This document shows, piece by piece, positions 1 through 12,883 of a DNA stretch of 38,205 nucleotides (position 1 is the stretch's first letter; every line of letters begins with the position of its first letter). The translations under genes and the position numbers were made by a program. The stretch is from contig JAKFWA010000124.1 of NCBI GenBank assembly GCA_021732995.1, positions 1-38,205 of the forward strand, written 5' to 3'. The DNA is from Planctomycetaceae bacterium (GTDB lineage Bacteria > Planctomycetota > Planctomycetia > Planctomycetales > Planctomycetaceae). The notes beneath the pieces are model-generated. The model did not search any database. It was not told the origin of the DNA and was given only the letters and a program-made list of their open reading frames with translations.

Positions 1-1
1 T

Positions 2-895
2 CGCGACCTGCCAGCGTTCGTCGTCCTGATTTCCCGTTTGGCCAACGGCGGACAGAATCAGGCGTTATTCTCCCGCATGTGGAGTGCCGGGTTCCTGCCG
101 ACGAAGCATTCCGGCGTGTCGTTGCGTTCATCTGGCGACCCCGTGCTGTATCTCTCCAATCCGCCGGGAGTCGATAAGGACACTCGCCGTGAAATGCTCG
201 ACAGCCTGTCCGCTCTCAACCAGCAACGGCTGGAACTGAAAGGTGACCCCGAAATCTCCGCCCGCATCTCGCAGTACGAGATGGCGTACCGCATGCAGAC
301 GTCGGTGCCGGACCTCGTCGACATTGCCAACGAACCTAAGTCAGTACTCGAACTATACGGCCCGGAAGTCAACCAGCCCGGCACGTTCGCCTACAACTGC
401 CTGCTCGCTCGCCGACTGGCCGAGCGCGGAGTGCCGTTCACTCAGGTCTTTCTGCGTGGTTGGGATCACCACGGCGGACTACCGGGCTCGATTAAGAACC
501 TTTGCAAAGGCATGGACCAGCCTGCTGCAGCCCTGATTACGGACCTGAAGCAGCGCGGCATGCTGGATGACACGTTGGTCGTCTGGGGTGGTGAGTTCGG
601 TCGCACGGTTTACAGCCAGGGAACGCTCACCAAAGAAAACTACGGCCGCGACCATCATCCGCGGAACTTCACGATGTGGATGGCTGGCGGTGGCGTAAAG
701 GGCGGAGTGGTCCACGGCGAAACTGACGATTTTTCGTACAACGTCACCGAGAAACCAGTGCATGTGCACGATCTGAATGCAACGATCCTGCATTGTCTCG
801 GCATCAATCATGAGCGGCTGACCTACAAGTTCCAGGGTCGCGATTTCCGCCTCACCGACGTGCATGGCAATGTTGTGAAGGAGATCCTTTCGTGA
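2..895 (+). CDS. DUF1501 family protein, C-terminal part (5' end outside window)
   Basis: The reading frame is open from base 2, so the gene begins upstream of the window; the TTG at 38 is only an internal codon. The visible 297 residues match the C-terminal part of DUF1501 proteins, which have a sulfatase/alkaline-phosphatase-like fold and are very abundant in planctomycetes. The recognisable motifs are WGGEFGRT and, after a short gap, [20 protein letters not shown], followed by the usual end with a [18 protein letters not shown]-type segment. The enzymatic role of the family is not established. DUF1501 genes are normally paired with DUF1549/DUF1553 genes, and one lies downstream here, with a Uma2 gene wedged between. 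The stop overlaps the next start by 4 nt (GTGA), so translation is probably coupled. Confidence 0.93.
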   Translation, partial: RDLPAFVVLISRLANGGQNQALFSRMWSAGFLPTKHSGVSLRSSGDPVLYLSNPPGVDKDTRREMLDSLSALNQQRLELKGDPEISARISQYEMAYRMQTSVPDLVDIANEPKSVLELYGPEVNQPGTFAYNCLLARRLAERGVPFTQVFLRGWDHHGGLPGSIKNLCKGMDQPAAALITDLKQRGMLDDTLVVWGGEFGRTVYSQGTLTKENYGRDHHPRNFTMWMAGGGVKGGVVHGETDDFSYNVTEKPVHVHDLNATILHCLGINHERLTYKFQGRDFRLTDVHGNVVKEILS

Positions 896-1549
896 GTTCG
901 GCTGTCGTCGCTTCGCCCGGCAACTCAGTTCCACCGCTACGAAGTGGCGACCGAATGACGCGCGCGGAATTCGAGCGTCGCTGGGAAGCAGCTCCGCAAG
1001 TTCGCAAAGCTGAACTGATTGAGGGAGTGGTCTACGTGCAAGCCGCCCTGCGAGCCGACCAACACGGCGATCCTCATTTTCTCGTGATTGGTTGGCTGGG
1101 CTCCTACGCGGCCTCCACACCAGGCGTGATCGGGTCGGACAATTCCTCAATGCGTCTGGACGACTCCAACATGCCGCAAGCTGACGCGTCTCTGCGTCTC
1201 GCTGCCGACCGCGACGGACAAAGTCATGTCGATGATGATGGTTATCTCACCGGCGCACCGGAGCTTGTCGTCGAAATCTCGGCGAGCACGGAAGGTTATG
1301 ATCTCCGGGACAAGTTACGGGCCTACGAACGTCACGGGGTTCGCGAATACGTCGTCTGGCGAGTGGCGAGCAACCAAATTGATTGGTTCATTCGACGAAA
1401 CAATGTCTTTCAAAGACTGAGCAGCGACGATTCGGGTATCTTCAAGAGCGAAACATTTCCGGGCCTCTGGTTAGATCAGGCTGCACTCCTTGATCGCGAT
1501 CTGGCGCAAGTCTTGAATCGGCTTCAGGAGGGACTGAGTTCTGAAGAAC

Positions 1550-1575
<26 letters not shown>
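892..1575 (+). CDS. Uma2 family (DUF820) PD-(D/E)xK nuclease-fold protein
   Basis: This 227-residue protein has the Uma2/DUF820 pattern: an ELIEG segment near residue 41, an acidic residue in the strand MPQADAS (D98), PELVVEIS with E128, and a lysine in the helix [11 protein letters not shown] (K141), followed by REYVVWRV. Together these form the PD-(D/E)xK nuclease core; the canonical PD is spread as P-Q-A-D. The GTG start at 892 is favoured by an AAGGAG Shine-Dalgarno at 878-883, 8 nt upstream, lying inside the preceding gene. The biological role of Uma2 proteins is largely unknown; they are multi-copy in cyanobacteria and planctomycetes. The gene overlaps both neighbours, DUF1501 by 4 nt and the PSCyt gene by up to 26 nt, so it is co-transcribed with them. 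Confidence 0.9.
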
Positions 1576-4480
<2,905 letters not shown>

Positions 4481-4668
4481 CGGATCGGCTGCGCTACTGT
4501 TGACTGATTCCAGCACTCGTGTTGCGGCGGCGCTCGGTACAACCGCTGCAATCGGAACACGTTGCCTATCCCAAGGCTGCCGTCGCATTCCGCAGTCATG
4601 CTCAGACGCCCGCAGGTCGATCACTCTGGGGAGTTCCAGTGGTGAGAGATCGTGTCATCGTGAGTGTC

Positions 4669-5508
4669 ATGGCGAATTACCCAGCCAAAACCTGTTCCGT
4701 GTACGGCCTGCTGGTCGGACTCGTGCTGATTCTGACGGGATGCGGCAAGCCTCAGCCCATCAATTCCAAGACGTTCAGCCCGGAAGATCAACTCAGCAGC
4801 GCGGACGTAAAACTCTTCCTGGATATCGTCAAACAACTGCCACCGAGTGCCCTGCGAAATGTCCCGGCACCGTATCAACCGCCGCCTAAGTGGGACGCCG
4901 AGCGAACGTTGCCCGTCAACGAACTGGCCGGTAACGAACTGCATCAGCTCAACGCCCGGTGGAAGTACGAGCCATTCTTGACCGCCTTGCCCGACTCCAA
5001 GGAGTTCGACCGCATGCTGAAACGCAGACACATTTCGGCAGAGCGGTTTGCGAGCCTGGCGTTTGCCATCGGAGCGGCGCTGTCCAAGTCGTCGATCAGT
5101 CCTGAATTCAATACGGAAGCCCACCATAAGAAGGCTGCCGTGATCCTGAACGACATCAAGCAGGATGCCCGCCCATTCCACACACTCAGCCCGGATATGG
5201 CTCACGAAGTTCAGCGTAAGGCCGCCTGGATTGGCGAATTTCAGCGTTGCGAACGACTCTCGGCGATTCCGCAACTAAATGCCAGAGCGGTGCAAGGATC
5301 GCGGAAAACACTCGCCGAGACCTTTCATCCGAGCTTCTCGCAATCGCCGTTCAACTCGCAACTCGATCGCAATCTTGATGTCGCCATGCCGTTTGAAGAC
5401 CTGCCGGGCAATGAGGGTCTCGAACTCATTGAATGGTCGCCGAACAACGCCATCATCGGCCGCGACGACCTCGAGTCCGCGTCTTCACGCATGAGCCGCC
5501 GCAACTAA
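4669..5508 (+). CDS. Predicted lipoprotein of unknown function
   Basis: The open frame runs from 4519, but the ATG at 4669 gives a clean lipoprotein signal: MANYPAK, a hydrophobic core [10 protein letters not shown] and lipobox LTGC with the acylated Cys at residue 25. The product is 279 residues. The mature part has no motif I recognise; it is mostly helical-looking, with a segment rich in Pro ([18 protein letters not shown]) soon after the lipidation site. It probably sits on the periplasmic face of a membrane. It follows the PSCyt gene by 188 nt on the same strand and precedes the transaldolase gene by 176 nt, so operon membership is uncertain. Function cannot be assigned. Confidence 0.75.
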   Translation: MANYPAKTCSVYGLLVGLVLILTGCGKPQPINSKTFSPEDQLSSADVKLFLDIVKQLPPSALRNVPAPYQPPPKWDAERTLPVNELAGNELHQLNARWKYEPFLTALPDSKEFDRMLKRRHISAERFASLAFAIGAALSKSSISPEFNTEAHHKKAAVILNDIKQDARPFHTLSPDMAHEVQRKAAWIGEFQRCERLSAIPQLNARAVQGSRKTLAETFHPSFSQSPFNSQLDRNLDVAMPFEDLPGNEGLELIEWSPNNAIIGRDDLESASSRMSRRN

Positions 5509-5684
5509 GTTTGCCGGTCTCTCAAAAAGTGCCTGCAATTCGATATTCAGGAGCGTCGCCGTCTGCGAATCTCCGCGCCGATGTGATTTTGTTTCATCGT
5601 CGTGCGGACATTCCGAGACCGGCTGGCCAACAATGCTTGCGGACTTGGATTGGAACGCGCGACTCAACTCAAAGGAGTCGCTCC

Positions 5685-6740
5685 ATGTCATCCCCATTGT
5701 CTTCACTGGTGGCTACTGGAACCAAACTGTGGATGGACAGCGTCGATCCCGACCTCATCAAGGAAAGCCGCTCCTACGGTACTACAGGCGCGACTTCTAA
5801 CCCGATTATTATCGCTGACTTGTTGCGATCAGGCCGTTTTGATGAAACAGTCGAGGGCCTGATTGAAGAGGGACTGGATGACTCGGCGATTGCCTGGCGC
5901 ATGACAGACCTGCTGGTCTCCGAAGCCGAGAAGTCATTCCGCGAAGTCTTCGATCGCACGCATGGAAACGACGGTTACGTCAGCTTCGAACTGGACCCGC
6001 TGCTCGAAGACGCATCCTGCACGCTGAGCATCCCTGAGCGTTCCAAGAAGTATGTGGAACTCGGCAAGCGGTGGGCCGAAGGGCATCCCAACCGCATGAT
6101 CAAGGTGCCGGCGACGCCAGCCGGCCTGGGCGCGCTCGAGGACTTGTGCGCGGCAGGAATCACGTTGAACGTCACGCTGATCTTCAGCAGCCGACAGTAC
6201 CAGGCGGCTCGTGATGCCGTGTGGCGCGGGGCTCAACGCCGCGCGTCGAAGGATAAGTTCAAGTCGGTCTACAGCATCTTCGTCAGCCGCATTGACGTTT
6301 ACACGAAGAAGCACGTAGCCAGTCTGTCTCCCCAAGCTCAAGGCCTCGTAGGCGTGGTCAACGCGCAGCGGATCTGGCAGGAGAACAATACCTTCTGGAC
6401 GGACAAGAAGGTGCCGCTGCAGCAGGAGATCATCTTCGCCAGCACCGGCACCAAGGACCCGAGTGACTCGCCGGACAAGTATGTCGCCGCGCTGGCTGGC
6501 GCTGACATTCAGACGAACCCACCGCCGACAAATGCCGCGATTCAGAAACTGAGCGGTCGCACGTTCTCGCGACAGGTTGATAAACTACCTGAGGCGAACA
6601 TTTTGGCCGACATTGATGCGAAAGTGGACTTCGCGGCAATGGAACAATTCCTCATGGAAGACGGCCTGAAGAAGTTCGCCGATCCCCAAAAGTCGCTCCT
6701 GGCATCCATCGCCGAGAAGCGCGCCAAGCTGGCCAAGTAA
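5685..6740 (+). CDS. tal: Transaldolase family protein
   Basis: Transaldolase moves a dihydroxyacetone unit between sugar phosphates in the non-oxidative pentose phosphate pathway (cytoplasm). The 351-residue product has the family signatures: [10 protein letters not shown] near residue 35 and the Schiff-base lysine in [10 protein letters not shown] (K140), followed by [11 protein letters not shown]. The frame is open from 5433, but the ATG at 5685 is preceded by AAAGGAG at 5671-5677, and homologous sequence starts there. The N-terminal 84 codons upstream would overlap the lipoprotein gene and are not protein-like. The C-terminal part ([15 protein letters not shown] onward) is typical of the longer bacterial forms. 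No other pentose-phosphate gene is nearby, so this appears to be a single housekeeping or paralogous gene. Confidence 0.9.
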   Translation: MSSPLSSLVATGTKLWMDSVDPDLIKESRSYGTTGATSNPIIIADLLRSGRFDETVEGLIEEGLDDSAIAWRMTDLLVSEAEKSFREVFDRTHGNDGYVSFELDPLLEDASCTLSIPERSKKYVELGKRWAEGHPNRMIKVPATPAGLGALEDLCAAGITLNVTLIFSSRQYQAARDAVWRGAQRRASKDKFKSVYSIFVSRIDVYTKKHVASLSPQAQGLVGVVNAQRIWQENNTFWTDKKVPLQQEIIFASTGTKDPSDSPDKYVAALAGADIQTNPPPTNAAIQKLSGRTFSRQVDKLPEANILADIDAKVDFAAMEQFLMEDGLKKFADPQKSLLASIAEKRAKLAK

Positions 6741-6807
6741 TGGCCGGTCCAGTGGGGCAGGGCCATACCACGCCAGGCACCTCGATTTCCGTTTCTGAGA
6801 GTTAGTG

Positions 6808-9087
6808 ATGTCGAATTTTCTCCGTCAGATTTGTTTCTCCGTCTGTTGCTTGATGTCTTCGGCGGCGCTCGCTGCCGAAGGCGTCCTGGTAGAAGCTGAA
6901 AGCTTTCAGCAGCATGGCGGCTGGTCGCTCGATACCCAGTTCATTCAACAGATGGGGTCGCCCTATCTGCTCGCTCACGGCTTGGGTAAGTCGGTCAAGG
7001 ACGCGACAACCGATGTCGAGTTCCCCAAAGCTGGCACTTATCGGGTCTATGTGCGGACGAAAGACTGGGTCGCCGCCGTGGGCGGCAAAGGTCAGCCCGG
7101 CCGCTTCCAGTTGCTGGTCGATGGCAAACCTCTGACGGAGACATTCGGCACCAAAGGCTCAGAATGGACATGGCACGACGGCGGAACGGTTGAGGTCAAG
7201 CAGGGCAAACTAACTCTCGCTCTGCGCGACCTGACCGGCTTCGACGGCCGTTGCGATGCGATCTACTTCGCTCCAGCCGGAAGCGACAAAGCGGCGCCGC
7301 CAAATGACTCCGCCATCCTGCCAGGCTGGCGCCGTGAACTGCTGAAGCTCGCCGATAAACCCACCGAGAAGTCCGGCTACGACCTGGTGGTCATCGGCGG
7401 CGGATATGCCGGAATGGGTGCCGCCATTTCGGGTGCGCGCATGGGTTGCAAGGTGGCCCTGATACAGGATCGTCCGGTGCTCGGTGGCAACGGTTCCAGT
7501 GAAGTGCGCGTCTGGGCGATGGGGCTAATTCGACGCGGGGAGTTTCCGCGCATTGGCGAAATCGTCGAAGAGTTCTCCGACCACGCGACCAAGTCGCCTG
7601 GCCGTGAAGACGAGTTCGAAGATGCTAAGAAGGAAGCGGTTGTTCGTGCCGAGAAGAACATCGATCTGTTCCTCAATCATCATGCTTACCAGATTGAGAA
7701 GGACGGTACGCGTCTGACTGCCGTGTTCGCCTTCGATACGCGCACCAGCGAACAGAAGCGGTTCACTGGCAAGCTGTTCGCCGACTGCACAGGTCACGGC
7801 ACTATCGGAGCGCTGGTCGAAGCGGATTGGGACATGACACCCAAGGGCCGCATGGGCATGAGCAACATGTGGCGCTGGGACCAGACCGACGCGCCCACCA
7901 CATTTCCGGAAACGCCGTGGGCTCTCGACATGAACATGGCCGACTTCCCGTATCCGCGCGAAGGACACGGCGAATGGTTCTGGGAGAGCGGCTTCGACAA
8001 GGACCCGCTCAAGGATGCCGAACTGATCCGCGACCACAACCTGCGAGCGGTCTACGGTGCCTTCAACGCGATGAAGAATCGCGACGGCAAAGAGAAGCAC
8101 CGCAACGCGGCGCTGACCTGGGTCGCCTACATCGGCGGCCCGCGCGAATCACGCCGCCTGCTGGGGGACGTCATCCTCACGCAGGATGATGTCGTCTCCA
8201 AAAAGAAGTTCGAAGACGGTTGCGTACCCAGCACGTGGTCCATCGACCTGCACTATCCCAAGAAGCAATTCGAGAAGAAGTTCCCAGACAACCCGTTCAT
8301 CTCCATCGCCGAGCACGATCAACGCATCGACCGCACGTATGGCTATCCGATTCCGTATCGCTGCTTCTATTCACGTAACGTCGACAACCTCTTCATGGCT
8401 GGCCGCAATATCAGCGTGACTCACGAGGCACTCGGTACGGTTCGCGTGATGAAGACCTGCGGCATGATGGGCGAAGTTGTCGGCAAGGCGGCATCGATCT
8501 GCTCGCTGCACACCTGCCAGCCCCGCGACGTCTATGAAAAATACCTCGGTGACCTGAAGGAGTTGATGAAGCTGCCGGGCCAGGCGCGCCGGGAGACTCC
8601 CAGTTCCGACATCGTGATGCCGAAGTCCGTGCTGCCCGCGGCGGCCGATGGTCCGCCGAGCGGCATCGTGCTGTCGTCACTCCCCGGTATCGCGATGGAT
8701 GACCGGCAAGCGGAGAAGGTCGGCAAGTGGACCGAAGGCACCGGCCTCAAGGGCTACGTTGGCCACGGCTACGTTTACGCCGGCGCCGATTCCGATTCGT
8801 CAATTCGCTACCAGCTCAAGGTCGATGAACCAGGTACTTACGAGGTCCGCATCGCCTATCAACCGCATGAGAATCGCGGCAACAAGGTGTCCGTCGTGTG
8901 GTCCTCTCCCAAAGAAGAACACCAGACGCGCATCAACATGCGTGAAGCACCGCCGCTCGAGAAAGGCTTTATCGCTCTCGGCAAGCTGAAGTTCGAAGCC
9001 GGTGATTCCTGCACCGTCCTGATCACCACCAAAGGTGCAGGAGGCAACGTCCACGCGGACGCCGTACAGCTGGTGCCCGTCAAATAA
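6808..9087 (+). CDS. Secreted FAD-dependent oxidoreductase with N- and C-terminal accessory domains
   Basis: The 759-residue product begins with a signal peptide (hydrophobic to SSAALAAEG). An N-terminal beta-sandwich-like segment follows (about 25-150; AESFQQHGGWSLD and KAGTYRVYVRTKDW are carbohydrate-binding or golvesin-like). Next is a FAD-binding domain with the dinucleotide motif VVIGGGYAGMGAA (I196 to A206) and LGGNGSSEVRVW, as in the FAD_oxidored family (PF12831). GPRESRRLLGD and LFMAGRNISVTHEALGTVRV are the family's conserved C-terminal blocks. The last about 138 residues repeat the golvesin-like domain type seen in the PSCyt protein. These proteins are exported in planctomycetes; the substrate is unknown and may be a polysaccharide-linked compound. 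The ATG at 6808 is preferred over the GTG at 6805, which lies one codon earlier. Confidence 0.9.
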   Translation: MSNFLRQICFSVCCLMSSAALAAEGVLVEAESFQQHGGWSLDTQFIQQMGSPYLLAHGLGKSVKDATTDVEFPKAGTYRVYVRTKDWVAAVGGKGQPGRFQLLVDGKPLTETFGTKGSEWTWHDGGTVEVKQGKLTLALRDLTGFDGRCDAIYFAPAGSDKAAPPNDSAILPGWRRELLKLADKPTEKSGYDLVVIGGGYAGMGAAISGARMGCKVALIQDRPVLGGNGSSEVRVWAMGLIRRGEFPRIGEIVEEFSDHATKSPGREDEFEDAKKEAVVRAEKNIDLFLNHHAYQIEKDGTRLTAVFAFDTRTSEQKRFTGKLFADCTGHGTIGALVEADWDMTPKGRMGMSNMWRWDQTDAPTTFPETPWALDMNMADFPYPREGHGEWFWESGFDKDPLKDAELIRDHNLRAVYGAFNAMKNRDGKEKHRNAALTWVAYIGGPRESRRLLGDVILTQDDVVSKKKFEDGCVPSTWSIDLHYPKKQFEKKFPDNPFISIAEHDQRIDRTYGYPIPYRCFYSRNVDNLFMAGRNISVTHEALGTVRVMKTCGMMGEVVGKAASICSLHTCQPRDVYEKYLGDLKELMKLPGQARRETPSSDIVMPKSVLPAAADGPPSGIVLSSLPGIAMDDRQAEKVGKWTEGTGLKGYVGHGYVYAGADSDSSIRYQLKVDEPGTYEVRIAYQPHENRGNKVSVVWSSPKEEHQTRINMREAPPLEKGFIALGKLKFEAGDSCTVLITTKGAGGNVHADAVQLVPVK

Positions 9088-9172
9088 CTCGATGCAGTGC
9101 CTCAAGTCGTAGTTTCGACAGTCGCTCATTCCTGGCTCAAGAACTCATCTCGCAAACGGTTCGGGCGGTCAC

Positions 9173-10570
9173 ATGCACTATCACGCGACGGTGCGGAATG
9201 AGCGGTTTCTGTTCCCCGATTTGAAGACGCTGCTGGCCAAGGCGAACGAAGAGAAATCCGGCGACCAGCTCGCAGGTATCGCAGCCACCAGCAGCCGTGA
9301 ACGAGTAGCCGCCAAGATCGCACTGGCGGACGTCTCCATTGAAGACATCGTCTCCAATCCGGTCATTCCGCCAGAAAAGGACGAAGTCTCACAGCTATTG
9401 CTCGACAGCATTGATCCCGCAGCCCTCACTGAGGTGCGATCCTGGACGATTGGCCAGTTTCGCAACTGGCTGCTCGCCAACAGCACCTCAGAAGCAGACA
9501 TTCGACGTATTCGCTGGGGCATCACTCCGGAAGTCGCCGCTGCTGTTGCCAAGCTGATGGGCAACAAGGATCTGATCCTCGCCGCGAGCCGCATTCGCAA
9601 CATCAGTCGCTGCCGAAACACATTGGGTGAGCGCGGGGTCTTGAGCGTCCGCGTGCAGCCCAATCATCCGAGCGATGATCTGACGGGTATCCTCCTATCG
9701 GCCATAGACGGCCTGCTGTTCGGTTGCGGTGACGCGGTCATCGGAGTGAACCCGGCCGCCGAATCCTTAGAAAGCGTGGAGCGAATTTTGCGAGGGCTGG
9801 ATCGGCTCATCGCAGCGACCGGAGCACCGACGCAGAACTGCTGCCTGGCTCATATCACCACGCAGATGGCATGCGCCAAACGGGGCGCGCCGGTTGACCT
9901 GCTCTTTCAATCCATCGCGGGAACGCAAGCCGCCAATGCGAGTTTTGGAGTTTCGCTCTCACTGCTCCGCGAAGGCAAAGCACAGATTGAAGAGAGTCAT
10001 CGGCAACGCGATGTTGCCTGGGTCGGAAGTCAGTGCATGTACTTCGAAACGGGGCAGGGGAGTGCGCTTTCGGCGGAAGCCCATCACGGCGTTGATCAGC
10101 TTACGCTTGAGGCCCGAGCTTACGGTCTGGCCCGGACGCTCGATCCGTTCCTCGTCAACAGCGTCGTCGGCTTCATCGGTCCCGAATACCTCTTCGACGA
10201 GCGGCAGATCATCCGCGCGGGGCTGGAAGATCACTTCATGGGCAAGCTGCTCGGCCTGCCGATGGGCTGCGACGTCTGCTACACGAATCACGCGGTCGCC
10301 GATCAAAACTCCGCCGACAACCTGCTCGTGCTGTTGACGGCGGCGGGCTGCAATTACTTCATGGGCGTGCCGTGTTCGGACGATGTGATGTTGAATTATC
10401 AGTCCACGAGCTATCACGACATCGCTGCCATGCGTGAGCTGTTTGGCCTGCGGCCAGCACCCGAATTCGCCGGGTGGCTCGAAGCCAGCGGCATCCTGCG
10501 CGACGGTCGACTGCAGGCACCTCAGGCATCACAACAACGACTGCTGGAAACCGTGACGGAGCTGCTTTGA
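9173..10570 (+). CDS. eutB: Ethanolamine ammonia-lyase, large subunit
   Basis: EutB with EutC forms the adenosylcobalamin-dependent enzyme that splits ethanolamine into acetaldehyde and ammonia. The 465-residue length matches the family (about 450-465). Substrate-binding positions known in enterobacterial EutB appear conserved: R160 in VRVQPNHP, N193 in GVNPAAES, E292 in YFETGQGSALSAEAHHG and D367 in GLPMGCDVCYTNHA. The last two are shifted by five relative to the enteric numbering I recall. The ATG at 9173 starts the family-typical N-terminus (HATVRNERFLFPDL). No cobalamin riboswitch is visible in the 85-nt upstream gap. The stop (TGA, 10568-10570) shares its last base with the next ATG, so the permease is translationally coupled. 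Confidence 0.96.
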   Translation: MHYHATVRNERFLFPDLKTLLAKANEEKSGDQLAGIAATSSRERVAAKIALADVSIEDIVSNPVIPPEKDEVSQLLLDSIDPAALTEVRSWTIGQFRNWLLANSTSEADIRRIRWGITPEVAAAVAKLMGNKDLILAASRIRNISRCRNTLGERGVLSVRVQPNHPSDDLTGILLSAIDGLLFGCGDAVIGVNPAAESLESVERILRGLDRLIAATGAPTQNCCLAHITTQMACAKRGAPVDLLFQSIAGTQAANASFGVSLSLLREGKAQIEESHRQRDVAWVGSQCMYFETGQGSALSAEAHHGVDQLTLEARAYGLARTLDPFLVNSVVGFIGPEYLFDERQIIRAGLEDHFMGKLLGLPMGCDVCYTNHAVADQNSADNLLVLLTAAGCNYFMGVPCSDDVMLNYQSTSYHDIAAMRELFGLRPAPEFAGWLEASGILRDGRLQAPQASQQRLLETVTELL

Positions 10571-12033
10571 TGACGACCGACGACGAACGCACGCTGCAGG
10601 AACTCGGCTATACGCAAGAGTTGTCGCGCGGCATGAGCGGCTTTTCGAATCTCGCCTTGTCGATGTCCATCATCTGCATCCTGGCGGGCGGTATCACGTC
10701 GTTGCACGTCGGCATTTGCAGCGTCGGAGGGGCCGCCGTCGGGATTGGCTGGCCACTGGTCAGTCTGTTCTCGCTGTGCGTCGCCGCGACGATGGCGCAG
10801 ATCGCTTCTGCATTCCCGACGGCTGGTGGCCTCTACCACTGGGCCGCTCTGCTGGGCGGTCGCGGCTGGGGCTGGGGCACCGCCTGGTTCAATCTGGTGG
10901 GACTGATCACGGTGCTCGCCGCAATCAACGTCGGCACGTTTCAGTTCGTAGCGGGAGCCTTCGCACCGCAACTGGCTCAGAACTTCGGTCTGCAGTGCGG
11001 CTGCGTCGCGCTGATCACGGTCTCGCACGCATTGCTGAATCATCTGGGCATTCGCATTACGACTTGGCTCACCGATATCAGCGGTTATTGGATCTTGATC
11101 ACGGCCGCCGCACTGACGATCACCCTGCTGGCAGGTGCAGGTTCCTGGGATTGGTCCCGACTGATCACGTTCTCAAACTTCAGTGGTCTGCCCGTTGATG
11201 GCGCCGTCTGGCCGAAGACAGAGTCCACTGCCTGGCTGTTTGCCCTCGGGTTCTTATTACCCGCCTACACGATCACTGGGTTTGACGCGTCGGCACACTT
11301 ATCGGAGGAAACGGTCGAGGCATCACGACATGTTCCTCGCGGCATCGTTCAGTCCGTGCTGGTGTCAGGGACCGCCGGTTGGATCATGCTGTGCGCATTC
11401 GTGCTCGCCATCCCCGATATGCGCGCCGCTGCCGAGCAGGGAACGCAGGTGTTTTTCAGCACCCTGCGAGCGGTTACCAGTCCTCTCGTCGCCAACCTGT
11501 TGCTCGCCGCGATTGCGATCGCACAATACTTCTGCGGCCTCGCGACCGTGACCAGTGCATCGCGCATGGCGTATGCGTTTGCTCGCGACGGCGGCCTGCC
11601 AGCATCGCGCCATGTGAGGAGCGTGAGTCCACGTTTTCAGACTCCCGCAGTCGCCATCTGGTGCGTCTCCTTAGCCGCGATCTCCTTCACGCTCTACGCC
11701 AAGGTGTATGAAACGATCGCAGCCGTCTGTGTAATTTTCCTGTACGTCTCTTATGTCCTGCCGAGTGCGATCGGCGGAGTCGTCTTCGGCAAGCGTTGGA
11801 CCAAGCTGGGCCCCTGGCATTTGGGTCGGCTGTTCCGACCGCTTGCGGCCATTAGTGTCGCCGGTTGCATCGGACTGATCGTCATCGGGATGCAACCGCC
11901 GAACGACAAAGCCCTGTGGGTTGTTGGTGCCACTGCGGCGTTCCTGAGCCTGCTCTGGTTCTCAGTCATGCGAAACCACTTCCGAGGCCCGCCCTGCAGC
12001 CTCGAAACCTTGCAGAGGTCTGAGCAACCATGA
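10570..12033 (+). CDS. APC-superfamily permease, probable ethanolamine transporter
   Basis: A 487-residue integral membrane protein with about 12 hydrophobic segments. The N-terminal ELSRGMSGFSNLALSMSIIC and the block ASAFPTAGGLYHWAALLGG are hallmarks of the amino acid/choline (GABA permease-like) branch of the APC superfamily. The frame is open from 10474, but the ATG at 10570 overlaps the eutB stop by one base and gives the right N-terminus. Being sandwiched between eutB and eutC, with 1-nt and 4-nt overlaps, strongly suggests the substrate is ethanolamine, imported across the cytoplasmic membrane. That assignment is inference from context. A related amine such as choline cannot be ruled out from the sequence. 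Confidence 0.9.
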   Translation: MTTDDERTLQELGYTQELSRGMSGFSNLALSMSIICILAGGITSLHVGICSVGGAAVGIGWPLVSLFSLCVAATMAQIASAFPTAGGLYHWAALLGGRGWGWGTAWFNLVGLITVLAAINVGTFQFVAGAFAPQLAQNFGLQCGCVALITVSHALLNHLGIRITTWLTDISGYWILITAAALTITLLAGAGSWDWSRLITFSNFSGLPVDGAVWPKTESTAWLFALGFLLPAYTITGFDASAHLSEETVEASRHVPRGIVQSVLVSGTAGWIMLCAFVLAIPDMRAAAEQGTQVFFSTLRAVTSPLVANLLLAAIAIAQYFCGLATVTSASRMAYAFARDGGLPASRHVRSVSPRFQTPAVAIWCVSLAAISFTLYAKVYETIAAVCVIFLYVSYVLPSAIGGVVFGKRWTKLGPWHLGRLFRPLAAISVAGCIGLIVIGMQPPNDKALWVVGATAAFLSLLWFSVMRNHFRGPPCSLETLQRSEQP

Positions 12034-12830
12034 CCGACCTCGTTCCTCAGCCCGACCGCGACTTGCTACCGAAAGACTGGCGTTCCAAGACTCCCGCGCG
12101 CATCTTCACTGGCAGTGACAGATCAGCCTATGAAACAAATGCGTGGCTGAGTTTGCGACAAGACCATGCATCCGCCGTTGACGCCGTCTGGCGCGAACTC
12201 GACCTGCAAACCGATTTTCCACCGGAATTCGTCCAGTCGCGCGGACTTTTCGAAGTCCAGACGCAAGCCGCTGATAAGCGCGAGTACTTGCTCCGACCAG
12301 ACCTCGGTCGTCGCCTGAGCGAGACGGCCACTGCCACTCTTGCTTCCCGATGCACGCCCGGATGCGACTTTCAAATTGTCATCGGAGATGGTCTGTCGTC
12401 TGCGGCAGTCGCCGCTCAAGTCCCGGCCATCCTGCCGCTTCTCGAATCGCGGGCCGTATCCCTCGGCTGGTCTATTGGCCAGACCTTCGTCGTCCGCCAC
12501 TGCCGAGTCGGAGTCCTGAACGAAATCGGTGACCTGCTGAAGCCCAAACTGGTCGTGCTGCTCATTGGAGAACGTCCCGGACTGGCGACTGCGGAGAGCT
12601 TGTCCGCCTACATGGCCTACAAACCGCAACCCGGCCACACCGATGCTCAGCGGAATCTGATCTCCAATATCCATGGCGCCGGGCTCAAACCCGCCGGGGC
12701 AGCAGAACGAATCCTGAATCTGGCCGCGAAAATGATGAGTAGCCAACTGAGCGGCTGCCTGCTGAAGGAGGGTACCGCACCGACGGCATCCCTGACTTCG
12801 CCCGCCAACGCGACAGACACCACAGTCTGA
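12030..12830 (+). CDS. eutC: Ethanolamine ammonia-lyase, small subunit
   Basis: EutC is the cobalamin-binding partner of EutB. The 266-residue product has the family landmarks: ARIFTGSDRSAYETNAWLSLRQDHASA (positions about 23-49), GLFEVQTQAADKREYLLRPDLGRRL, VIGDGLSSAAV, LLIGERPGLATAESLSAYMAYKP and a closing SNIHGAGLKPAGAAERI. Enteric EutC is about 295 residues and has a longer N-terminal extension, part of which acts as a microcompartment targeting signal; that extension looks absent or reduced here, in line with no shell genes nearby. The ATG at 12030 overlaps the permease stop (ATGA). The downstream gene converges, so the operon ends here. Confidence 0.96.
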   Translation: MTDLVPQPDRDLLPKDWRSKTPARIFTGSDRSAYETNAWLSLRQDHASAVDAVWRELDLQTDFPPEFVQSRGLFEVQTQAADKREYLLRPDLGRRLSETATATLASRCTPGCDFQIVIGDGLSSAAVAAQVPAILPLLESRAVSLGWSIGQTFVVRHCRVGVLNEIGDLLKPKLVVLLIGERPGLATAESLSAYMAYKPQPGHTDAQRNLISNIHGAGLKPAGAAERILNLAAKMMSSQLSGCLLKEGTAPTASLTSPANATDTTV

Positions 12831-12883
12831 GCGACAGTCTTCAGCTCCTTCGCGGTGCCAATTCAGCCGCACGCTTTCCAAGG

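Noticed and set aside
5433-5684. 84-codon N-terminal extension of the transaldolase frame
   Set aside because: It overlaps the lipoprotein gene, is not transaldolase-like, and a strong ribosome site marks the ATG at 5685.
9088-9172. Possible cobalamin riboswitch upstream of eutB
   Set aside because: The gap is only 85 nt and shows no B12-box-like sequence.
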